A stretch of 64,000 nt of DNA, from positions 6,948,221 to 7,012,220 of the forward strand of contig OX422202.1 in assembly GCA_949130485.1 (NCBI GenBank), given 5' to 3'. Source of the stretch: Agelas oroides. Taxonomy: Eukaryota > Porifera > Demospongiae > Agelasida > Agelasidae. A program made the translations under genes and the position numbers. The notes beneath the pieces were generated by a model. The model did no database searches. It was not told where the DNA came from and saw nothing but the letters and a program-made list of their open reading frames with translations. Positions 10,215 through 21,400 of this stretch are shown one piece after another (position 1 is the stretch's first letter; each line of letters begins with the position of its first letter).

Positions 10215-13200
10215 GCCCCATTGGTCTAGTGTGCCTGCTGACAGCCAAAGCATGTGGTGCCTCAGAAGTTGTCATTACAGGTCAGTACCAGAATGATCAG
10301 TACCACAATGAATGAAAGGTCAAAGGTCATCGGGTGAGTGGGGAGTCTCACAAACCAGACTCACACAAAAAGCAAGTCTGGTTTGTGAGACTTGTAGGGG
10401 TTAACATACATTGCCTCTTCCCTCCTTCCTCCCCTTCCCTCCCCCTTTCCATCCCCTCTCCCCTCCCCTCCCCTCCCCCTTCCCTCCCCTCCCCTCCCCT
10501 CCCCCTTCCTCCCCTCTCCTCCCTCCCCTCCCCTCCCTCCCCTCCCCTCCCCTCCCCTCCCCTCCCCTCCCCTCCCCTCCCCTCCCCTCCCCTCCCCTCC
10601 CCTCCCCTCCCCTCCCCTCCCCTCCCCTCCCCTCCCCTCCCCACTCTCAGACCTTGATGAGGGTCGGCTACAGGTAGCCAGGACAATGGGAGCCACCCAC
10701 ACCCTGAGGGTCACCACCAGGGACAGTCGTGCTCTGGCTAGACAGATTGTTGATATCCTTGGGTCTCCCCCGGAACAGAGCATAGAGTGCTCCGGGGCGG
10801 AGCCAAGCATCGCCACTGCGATTTATGTGAGTTTGGGTGTGTGTGTGTCAGGGATAAGTAATTGAATTTGGCATGTTTTATTACTTGAGACAAAATTATC
10901 AATTACATCCGGTTATTCAATTACTACAACCCTGGTGTGTGTGTGTATGTGGTGGGAGGGGGGGGGGGGGGGGGGGGGGTACATGTACATTAGGCACCTC
11001 GTTGCATTGAGAATCTACAGAACATAGAAACATGATATTTCAGCAGTGTGTAAAGCTTGAGTTCAACTTTGACATCTTGTATGTGTGAATCTCAACAACA
11101 CAACTGGCTACCTCCTGGTATGCACCACACACACACAAACATGTCGTGTGTTGACAGGAGTTTGACAAGTCTGTTCTCCTCTCGTCTGCTTGGCCTAGTG
11201 TGACTGTATGCTGTTGCTATGGTTGTCATATCGCTAGCGGACATTCGTAACATTTTTAGTGTGGGAGTTGGTCCTCAAGCACCATTATTGTTAATGATAT
11301 TCACAAGTGTTTGGGGGTGAGGTTGCAGGTAAGATATTCATCAAGGAAATTGGTGCCATCCCAGGATTAATATGTTGGGAAAATCACACTAATTCATTAA
11401 TGGCAATGATTAATTGCTTTAAATTGTACTTACCCCAACTAAGACATCCTGGCTTTTGCATATTTCAACTGTCCCTCCTTTCCCTGTGTCTTCCCTACTT
11501 TCCACCCACCTTCTTTCCTTTCCTCCCTCCTTCTCCCTCCCTCCCTCCCTCCCTCCCTCCCTCCCTCCCTCCCTCCCTCCCTCCCTCCCTCCCTCCCTCC
11601 CTCCCTCCCTCCCTCCCTCCCTCCCTCCCTCCCTCCCTCCCTTCATCCCCCCTCCCTCCTCCTCAGGCAACACGCTCTGGGGGTGTACTTGTCCTGGTAG
11701 GGCTGGGTGCTCCAGAAGCCAAGCTGCCCATAGTGGATGCCTCAGTGAGGGAGGTCGACATCAGGGGCATCTTCAGATACTGCAACTGGTAATACAACCA
11801 TGGTACTATATTGTAGTCTGAAAAGAGTGTTCACACTCGCTGAAAGACCTCCCCATCAATACCTGTATTTCTTAGTAATAGTGAAGTCAAGCACTATTCG
11901 CCAAGGCTGAGAGAGGGAGGGGGTGGAGGAACAGGTATACACATAGCCACCATGATGTGCTTGGACAACGAAGGCTGCAGTAATCACTCACACTCACCCC
12001 CAACAATGCTTGTATTCTCTAGTATATTATTTCAATTGTCAGAAATGATGCTGACATTGGATCTTAGCTGGGGGTAACTTTAATCATTGTAACCGGATGA
12101 GTCAAATTCCGAGAAATTGGTTTATCGCCAAATTTTCAATGAATGTCATTATTTCAAGCCAGTTTGCAACATCATGTAAACACTTCAGTGGCTTCTCAGT
12201 TACAGTGGCCTGGAACAAGCAGTTCAGTGGCTTCTCAGTTAGCCTCGTTCCCAGGCCCTCTCCCTGTAAGCAATCAGGAACCGGACATGTACAGTGGCCT
12301 GGAACAAGCAGTTCAGTGGCTTCTCAGTTAGCCTCGTTCCCAGGCCCTCTCCCTGTAAGCAATCAGGAACCAGACATGTACAGTGGCCTGGAACAAGCAG
12401 TTCAGTGGCTTCTCAGTTAGCCTCGTTCCCAGGCCCTCTCCCTGTAAGCAATCAGGAACCAGACATGTACAGTGGCCTGGAACAAGCAGTTCAGTGGCTT
12501 CTCAGTTAGCCTCGTTCCCAGGCCCTCTCCCTGTAAGCAATCAGGAACCGGACATGTACAGTGGCCTGGAACAAGCAGTTCAGTGGCTTCTCAGTTAGCC
12601 TCGTTCCCAGGCCCTCTCCCTGTAAGCAATCAGGAACCAGACATGTACAGTGGCCTGGAACAAGCAGTTCAGTGGCTTCTCAGTTAGCCTCGTTCCCAGG
12701 CCCTCTCCCTGTAAGCAATCAGGAACCGGACATGTACAGTGGCCTGGAACAAGCAACATAGTCAGCCTCAACTTGCAGCCCGTAAAAAAATCAAACTAGA
12801 TGGTGTGAGCTAGAGGAACATTCAAGTGAGCTCTTGCCTAACGGGTACAATGGTCCGACCGGTTTCAACATATCAGAGTAGAATGTTCTAAACATGTCAC
12901 ATCATATCAGAGTAGAATGTTCTAAACATGTCACATCATATCAGAGTAGAACGTTCTAAACATATCACATCATATCAGAGTAGAATGTTCTAAACATGTC
13001 ACATCATATCAGAGTAGAACGTTAACATATCACATCATATCAGAGTAGAATGTTCTAAACATGTCACATCATATCAGAGTAGAATGTTCTAAACATGTCA
13101 CAACATATCAGAGTAGAATGTTAACATGTCACATCATATCAGAGTAGAATGTTCTAAACATGTCACATCATATCAGAGTAGAATGTTCTAAACATGTCAC

Positions 13201-14348
13201 ATCATATCAGAGTAGAATGTTCTAAACATGTCACATCATATCAGAGTAGAACGTTAACATGTCACATCATATCAGAGTAGAATGTTCTAAACATGTCACA
13301 TCATATCAGAGTAGAATGTTCTAAACATGTCACAACATATCAGAGTAGAACATGTCACAACATATCAGAGTAGAATGTTCTAAACATGTCACATCATATC
13401 AGAGTAGAACGTTAACATGTCACATCATATCAGAGTAGAACGTTAACATGTCACATCATATCAGAGTAGAATGTTCTAAACATGTCACATCATATCAGAG
13501 TAGAACGTTAACATGTCACATCATATCAGAGTAGAATGTTCTAAACATGTCACATCATATCAGAGTAGAATGTTCTAAACATGTCACAACATATCAGAGT
13601 AGAATGTTCTGGAACATAGTTACCCTACAATGTAACAGGATCTGTTCCAAACATGTAGAATATTCTGGAATATTAATGTAATACACCCATGGTATTATTG
13701 TACAATACAATGTACACACAAAGCTGTATTGTATTTATGTTATGAGTGTATCCTGCTGACAGCTACCCGACTGCCCTTGAGCTTGTGGCGTCTGGGCGGG
13801 TGAATGTGAAGCCACTGATTACACACACGTACAAACTGGAGGAGACGCTGCAAGCATTTGAGAGAGCCAAGACTGGGGAGGGAGGCACCATCAAGGTACG
13901 AGGAGAGGGAGGGGGGAGGGGGGGAGGGAGGCACCATCAAGGTACAAGGAGAGGGAGGGGGGAGGGAGGGGGAGAGGGATGGGTATGAAACAAGACAGAA
14001 AAGAGAAGAGAGAAGAATAAGTGGAAGCATTAAAGCTAAGGGCTGCATAAGAATGAAGTATGCGCTCCTATATTTTACGTACTTCCCTCCTGCCACCCTC
14101 TCCCATCTCCCTCCTGCCACTCCTCCTCCCTCATCTCCCTCCTGCCACTCCCTCCTCCCTCCGTCCCTCCTTCATCTCCCTCCTGCCACTCCCCCCTCCC
14201 TCTGTCCCTCCCCCATCTCCCTCCTGCCACTCCCCCTCCCTCCTGCCACTCCCCCCTCCCTCATCTCCCTCCTGCCACTCCCTCCATCCCTCCTTCATCT
14301 CCCTCCCTCCCTCAGGTGATGATAAGGTGCGGAACAGATGAACAATAG
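10215..14348 (+). CDS. SORD: Sorbitol (polyol) dehydrogenase, C-terminal half only
   Basis: Five exons join in frame to about 175 codons: 10215-10280, 10651-10826, 11667-11788, 13763-13895 and 14316-14348. The translation has the Rossmann NAD-binding turn ([20 protein letters not shown]), the acidic residue that contacts the cofactor ribose in VITDLDEGR, then [54 protein letters not shown] and [12 protein letters not shown]. These match the second half of animal SORD, a zinc medium-chain dehydrogenase that oxidises sorbitol to fructose in the cytosol. The first half (GroES-like fold, catalytic zinc ligands) is absent from the window. The first visible exon starts at phase 1, so it needs an upstream exon. 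Introns carry four tandem-repeat arrays. The enzyme would be inactive unless the missing exons lie left of base 1. Confidence 0.92.
10430..10642. repeat. CCCCT-type pyrimidine repeat in SORD intron
   Basis: Almost uninterrupted CCTCC/CCCCT repeats directly before the acceptor at 10649-10650. They form an extreme polypyrimidine tract. Confidence 0.9.
11525..11641. repeat. CCCT tetranucleotide repeat in SORD intron
   Basis: About 28 tandem CCCT units immediately upstream of the acceptor at 11665-11666. A G homopolymer (10958-10979) lies in the same intron. I saw no other gene in 10827-11666. Confidence 0.9.
12208..12757. repeat. 89-bp minisatellite carrying the hairpin-transposon tip
   Basis: About six nearly identical 89-bp units. 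Each contains TTAGCCTCGTTCCCAGGCC, which is the terminal motif of the hairpin transposons at 21703 and 60080. Short frames in it are repeat artefacts. It lies in the last long intron of SORD. Confidence 0.9.
12868..13611. repeat. ~34-bp minisatellite in SORD intron
   Basis: More than 20 units of about 34 bp (core ATATCAGAGTAGAATGTTCT). Some units are shortened to about 28-31 bp by loss of TCTAA-type segments. The variants alternate irregularly. Confidence 0.9.
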
Positions 14349-15404
14349 TTTCATATTGATGTTTTGTAGTGGCACACCCCGTGCAGGTTATACTGCTCTT
14401 AATATTGCAATTTTTAACAACCAATAGCATGCATCCTAATATAGTGGTGTTGGGCTAATATTGTGAGTGTGTAAAGTATATACTAATACAGAATTAATAG
14501 TGTGTAATAGACAGAGTGCATCCTCCTTGCACTAATATGGTGGTGTTGAGCTAATATTGTGAGGTGTAAAGTATGTACTGATACAGAATGTAATAGTGTG
14601 TAATAGACAGAGTGCATCCTCCTTGCACTAATATGGTGGTGTTGAGCTAATATTGTGAGTGTAATGGCTGATACTGAAAGTGCGACATTTCCTGTATCAA
14701 GCGACTTTGAGGAAGAGCTTTCCTTATCAAAAATGTGGGCATTGTACATGAATGTGGCATGTGAGTGTGTGTGTATATAGCAGTGGCTAATCTCGTTCCA
14801 AGACCCTCATCAAGACATTCTGAGTACCATACTGGGGACCTGACTAGTAAGTGGCATGTGAGTGTGTACTGCGCTCATGTATTGCACAAGCTAAAGCACA
14901 CACCAAATATACACCTCGCTGTCAGGCACTCATTTGATTCCTGCTTAACAAGGTATGCAGTAGTGAGTGTATCATTGCACTAATATAGGTGTTGAGGTAA
15001 ATATTGTGAACTTGCAAGGAACTCAGTGATGATACTGAAAGTGGTATTGAGCTAATAGTGTGGTGTAATGGCTGATACTGAAAGTGTGATGGTGAGAACG
15101 TTTCCTGGATCAAGAGACTTTGAGGAAGAACTGTTCCTTATCATAAATGTGGGCATTGTACATGCATGTGGCGTGTGAGTGTGAGTGTGTGAGTGTGAGT
15201 GTGTGCATACCACTCGCACATTGTTGGGTGCAAGACATACTTGCTCCTTTATTCTTTCCTGTTGACATATAAAGTGTATGCACTTAACGATGCGTGAGGA
15301 CATGGTAGAGAGAGCAGTGTAACATGTGCTGGAGAGTTCTGCAGATATTGTGAAGTGGGTGAAGTGAGTGAGAGGGAGGTTGAGGGAGACAAACTAGAGA
15401 TGAT
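14349..15404. other. Convergent spacer between SORD and POLR2F 3' ends
   Basis: No gene seen. It holds three to four diverged copies of a 60-120-bp repeat (around TGCACTAATATGGTGGTGTTG, 14440-15100). A reverse-strand AATAAA at about 15248-15253 could be the POLR2F polyadenylation signal. Confidence 0.5.
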
Positions 15405-18400
15405 TCATTCTACAATCAGTTCATCGACAGCCCAGTCCTCGTAGCTGCCATCTGGGAGGTACCTGCGGATCAGCATAGGGATTTTCTTGGCTCTGTATGT
15501 GTATGTGTGTGTGTGTGTGTTGTGTGTGTGTTGTGTGTGTATGTGTGTGTGTGCATGTGTGTGCATGTGTGTGTGTGTGTGGCGTGTGTGTGTATGTGTG
15601 TGTGTGTGCGTGCGTGTGTGTGGCGTGTATGTGTGCATGTGTGTGCATGTGCGTGTGTGTGTGCGTGCATGTGTGTGTGTGCGTGTGTGTGTGTGTGCAT
15701 GTGTGTGTATGCATGTGTGTGTGTGTGCATGTGTGTGTGTGTGTGATAAAGTTCCATTTAGTGTGTACATTCATAATCTGATGTTTGTTTTCATTTTGGA
15801 GTAAGTGTTCCAAAAAAAAAGAGTCTAGGTGCGGTTGTATAATTTTACCTCTTACACGTACCGGTTCTTCCACGTACCGGTCACTTGTGACTAAAAATTT
15901 CATACCTAAAACAGCTAACACTAGACCAAACTAGACAAAATGGGTATCAAATGCGTGTGTGTGTGTATGCATGTGCATATGTGTGTGTATACGTGATAAA
16001 TGTGATGACTTACTAAACATGCACACACACAGAAGCCATGTATAGAGGGGGTACATATACACACGTCACACACAGAGCTATGGGTTCGGGCTATACCTGA
16101 CTAGTGGTATACATGCACTACTACGTGTGTAGGTGCGCAGGTCCCACACATTCTATGTTAAGGTGGTGCGTGGCACAAGCTTGGAACAATTACCAGTGAA
16201 TACCCCCTGCATAGCTACATAAGTGGGTTTTAGTTTAATGAGATAACTCGTAAATTAGGAACCCCCAATAGCACACTTAAAGTTAACATTAAGGTATTCT
16301 CCCAACTGGGTACAATTGTAGCTAGTATGGAGAGGTTTCTGGAACTGCTGACAAACATCCCTAGTTCTGAGGAATGTGAAAGTGAAAGTTCTTAAGCTCT
16401 TTTGAGAGAAATGGAAAACCAAGCAAGTAAGTGCAGCCAGACAATGTCTTTCTATTGTACACACCACAAAATGAAAAATTCCCCACTGCTGGAAATGTCT
16501 ATTGTAGTTTTCATGGAACGTGGCTTCACTTCCAGAGGGCAGGAGGCAGGGGGGGTTAGGGCAAGGGGGGGGAGGAGGCAGGGGAGGCAGGGGGGGGGGG
16601 GGGGAGGAGGCAGGGGAGGCAGGAGGCAGGGGGGGGAGGAGGCAGGGGAGGCAGGAGGCAGGGGGGGGGGGGGGGGGGGCAGGAGGCAGGGGAGGCAGGA
16701 GGCAGGGGAGGCAGGAGGCAGGGGAGGCAGGGGAGGCAGGAGGCAGGGGAGGCAGGAGGAGGGGAAGCTCTACACTGAGTCCTTACCATCAGCAACGAAA
16801 TATTTTCAAAAGAAGCTGCTTCTCTCAAGATGAAAGGACAGCTGTACAGCTGCCTTTTGATCACGCATTCACCCTCCAAAGTATATATTTCGACATCTAC
16901 CAAGTTTTTCATTTTGTTGTGTGTCCTACTAGTATATAAAAGAATAAAAATAAAAAACTCCCTTTTGCTCGAAATTTCTGTGGCGACTCACCACACACCA
17001 CAGTGTATGAATACAATACCAGCTGTGTATTCATTGGGCGCTGGAACAGGTGACATGTACACGTGGGGAGACTGGGTTGTTGATAAACACTACACTATCG
17101 TGTACTGTCAGGTTATGGGATCTAGAATGGTCCACTCCACTACCATAATTTCAGGCGGTTGTCACGTGGTGAAAAACTGACCTTCAAGATGTTGAAAAGT
17201 TCAGTGACAGTGCTCTAGGAAATTATGGACCATGGCACTGACCATAGACTGCATGGATGAACGATGGAGACACAGAGAAGAGGCCAGGTATGACTGGAAC
17301 ACTGTAGGCTACACAAAGGAACCTAACTAAGGCTTCTTCTCCTCCTGCTTCACTGTTGCATCATAAAGTTTACAGTACACTGCTGCGACAGACTGAAGTC
17401 TGGAGCGAGATCAGGACACGATGGCTAACTGCATAACAAAAGGTGTTCGATGCCTCTTCTCCACGTTCAGCGAAGACACATTCCTTGCTAGCAAGCTTTA
17501 CCAACTGAGGAAGAACTTCTGTTGAATGTGAGTTCTGCTGCAACCGTTCAAGGCTTGACATCCTTGAGCACAGAACAAAAAGACTCAGTGAGTGTGCCAC
17601 ACCTTCAGACACCCTGTCATCCAGCAGGGGACACGTTTCACCAGACTTTCCCCTCTACACCCCAGCATACATACTGCACCGGGACCTTTCACCCCAGCAT
17701 ACGTACTGCACCAGGACCTTTCACCCCAGCGTACGTACTGCACAGGGACTTTTCACCTCAGTACGTATGTCCCGTACGTGCATACGTACTGCAAGTAACA
17801 AGGTCCTGGTGCATTTCTATGGCAAGAGGTTATCACTCCATCACTGTTCATTATTGCACCAAGATTGTTTTTGGTTTGTGCAGGAAACCGCACACACAAA
17901 GTGTTTGTAGTACTCGAGGTATCCTGTATGGCTGCTGCAGACTGCCATGCCATTTGGGATGTGCTTGTGACCAGGATTTCAGGTGGTGGTGCACAACAGC
18001 TGAAATCCTTGAGGCTAAGAAATTGCTGGTAAACCATTCAACACCTTCATCCCTCCCCCCCCCCCCCCCTCCCACTCAAGCTACGAGCTCAGAGATAGCA
18101 GGGAAATCCAATCCACCAAGTTTCTTTCTATCTAGTGAACAAGCTAGTGCGTATATAGCTCCAAAAGATGACGGTTTCAGCCCCAAACCTCCTCCTGAAG
18201 GTCATGCATGGATCAGGATCAGCTCCAAACCTCCTCCTGAAGGTCATGCATGGATCAGGATCAGCCCCAAACCTCCTCCTGAAGGTCATGCATGGATGAG
18301 GATCAGCTCCAAACCTCCTCCCGAAGGTCATGCATGGATCAGGATCAGCTCCAAACCTCCTCCCGAAGGTCATGCATGGATCAGGATCAGCTCCATGCAT

Positions 18401-21400
18401 GACCTTCAGGAGGAGGGTTCAGGGCATATAACAGCTAAAATACTTGAGGCAGAGAGGCCCCTACTGGCTTCAATGACGGGGTTGAATTGAACTGTTCAAA
18501 CCCTCCCCCTCGTCACGCCTACTGACCTGGAGATAGCAGGGCAATCCAATTTGCAAGTTTTTCAATCTAGCAAGCAGGCCGTGCTACATGCATAAGATTA
18601 ATATACAAATTACAAGTTCACAACTCTCCCCGGATACACAGTGTAGTAGTATGTTACCCCAATCATGATCTTGCAGGGATGTGGCGAAGATCAGACCTCC
18701 TGCCCATCAGAATGAAATTAGCAGCAATTTCTTGGCCTCAAGGATTTCAGCTGTTGTGCACACCCCCTCCCCCCCCCCCCCCCCCCCCCCTGAAATCCTG
18801 GCCACAAGCACATCCCAAATGGCATGGCAGTCTTTAGCAGCCATACAGGATACCTGAAATCCTGGCCACAACTCTCCCCGGATACACCATGTAGTAGTAT
18901 GTTTCCCCAATCACGATCTTGCAGGGAAGTGGCGAAGATCAGATCACAGATACTCGGAGCCAGTATCCTGCATGCAAGCCAAAAGTTATGACCAGAAAAT
19001 GTCGCTCACGAGGTTTTCTGGTTTCCTCTGTGTTTCCAGGTGCCCTGGGAACTAGCTGACTTCGTACTGAGTCTGAACAATAAGGGTTTTAATGCGTGTT
19101 TATGGGTTCGTGTTTTGAGTTTGTGGGTGTGTGTGTTTACATGTGTGTGTGTGTATTATATTATGACATGAAAACATTGGTGCCAAAGGTTTCGTGTGCG
19201 TGGGAATTAACCTGGGAAATAGCTTTTTAAAGATGTTCTGCGTGTTTATGTGTGTTAAGTTATTATCTGAAACGTTACCAATGACGGTTTTTGTGATTTC
19301 CTTTCATTCCCAAATCAAATAAGTCATGTGTGGATTGTGTGCGACTCACTTCAGTTCTTTCATGGCTATTTTGAGAGGATCCGTTTCTCCCTCCAACTCT
19401 ACCATCACCGGTGCACCCATGCTGGGGAGAGGATGTGAGGAAGGAGAGAGAGAGAGGAAAGAGGGGGAGGAGGGAGGGGGAGAAAAGAGAGAGATGAAGA
19501 AGAAAGAGGGAGGCAAGAGGGGGAGGCAAGAGGGGGAGGAGGAATGAGATAAAAAGGGTGTGAGGCATGTTCATCATTCTCTGTCACCAAAGTTGAATGG
19601 AACACAATCTCTGGAATGGATCGCAGTTGACTGTTACTAACAAGATAATTCAAAATCACATTAGCTTGAAATTGACTGGCACCCAACCCATTGCACTTTT
19701 CCTCCTCCAAAAACAAACAACTTCCTTCACTACTACATCACGATTGATGTGGCGAACACTACATTGCTAAAACTCTCAGGGTATGTGTCAACTAAATATT
19801 TCCTTTGACCCGCAAATGATGATAATAAGAGAGATGGGATGGGATATAGCCAGTGAAGACCTTGCCAGCCTTGCTAGCCATCTGGCATTGGCTAGCCTCG
19901 TTCCAGGCCTTCCCCACCTCCAGTTTTTGACTGTGAGCAACCAACACTGGGGGCAGTGGGAAACATGGGAACGAGACCATCAACACTGGGGGCAGTGAGA
20001 AACATGGGAACGAGACCATCAACACTGGGGACAGTGGGAAACATGGGAACGAGACCATCAACACTGGGGGCAGTCGGAAATGTGGGAACGAGACCATCAA
20101 CACTGGGGACGGTGGGAAACATGGGAACGAGACCATCAACACTGGGGGCAGTGGGAAACATGGGAACGAGACCATCAACATTGGGGACAGTGGGAAACAT
20201 GGGAACGAGACCATCAACACTGGGGGCAGTGGGAAACATGGGAACGAGACCATCAACACTGGGGACGGTGGGAAACATGGGAACGAGACCATCAACACTG
20301 GGGGCAGTGGGAAACATGGGAACGAGACCATCAACACTGGGGACAGTGGGAAACATGGGAACGAGACCATCAACACTGGGGGCAGTGGGAAACATGGGAA
20401 CGAGACCATTACACTGTCATTTAATATCCTGCTGCTCTAGACTTGTGTAGTAGTCAATCTTGACCATAAACCTTACACTATAAACTTTGGTGCAATCTTT
20501 ACTCCAGGCTTTTGAGAACTTGTACTGTGATAAAATCACATTGTCCTAGGAAGCAAAGACCTTGCACCTTGCACCCGATAGACTGACAGGTTGATTGAAA
20601 CCACATCCCTAAACCTTCTTCTCCGATTACATGAAATAATTGCATGATCCAATTCAACACAGCACATAGCCACAACCCCAGCCAGTGTGGAAATCAGGTG
20701 GACTGGCTCACGTTAGCCCCAGCCTCAACCTCTACACTGGACAGGTGGACTGACCATGAAGCTGAAAGGATTCACTTTCTGTGCACTCATCCTCTAGCCT
20801 GTTCACAGGCCACTACTAGATTTTATCTGTAGCCATGGAGAAATTTTCTCCCCACTGTGAGATAAAATCTGGGAGCGGCCTGGGAACGCAGCTACCCATT
20901 CTTATCAGAGGAGTTGATCAAACCAGAAATCTCTTCAGAACTGAGAAGAAAGCACCAGTATGTCTTTCTGTTCATGAGAGAAGTGCCTGGTACTAGTTTA
21001 GATAAGTCGTACGATAAACTTTAAATCAAATCTGCCTAAATTCTGTAGTCTCGTGCCCCGCCCACACACGCCTCCAAGAACCAATTGGTAAGAACCAATG
21101 AGATTGCGAGATCGGTAATTATTACTTCCCTTACAACAGTAAAAATTTTCATCTCTATTCAGTATCCGTACCTTTTTGAGCACATATGGCGTTGCTAGGT
21201 GATACAGTCGCAAAAGTGTGCGCTAGAAGACCCAGGTTTGAGTCCTGGCTGTATCTCAATTTCCTCTACTTCATCTTCCAGTGTGTACCCATCCTCATTG
21301 AAGAACTCAACCAAAAAGGAAGGTTGACCCATGGACATGAAAGGTCTTCACGGGCTGTTGATGGATGTCCTGCTTTAGTTCTCTCTGACCTACACAGGCT

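Noticed and set aside
12208-13611. CRISPR-like array of regularly spaced repeats
   Set aside because: Units are contiguous tandem minisatellites without unique spacers, and the DNA is clearly eukaryotic.
15421-15921. Minus-strand frame [20 protein letters not shown] joined to a His-Thr repeat
   Set aside because: It reads through the CA microsatellite into the last POLR2F exon; the true upstream exon of that gene is at 19350-19421 and joins in phase.
17522-18490. 322-residue plus-strand frame with [13 protein letters not shown] repeats
   Set aside because: It covers a 32-bp and a 42-bp tandem array inside a POLR2F intron; the 42-bp period keeps the frame open and nothing else supports a gene.
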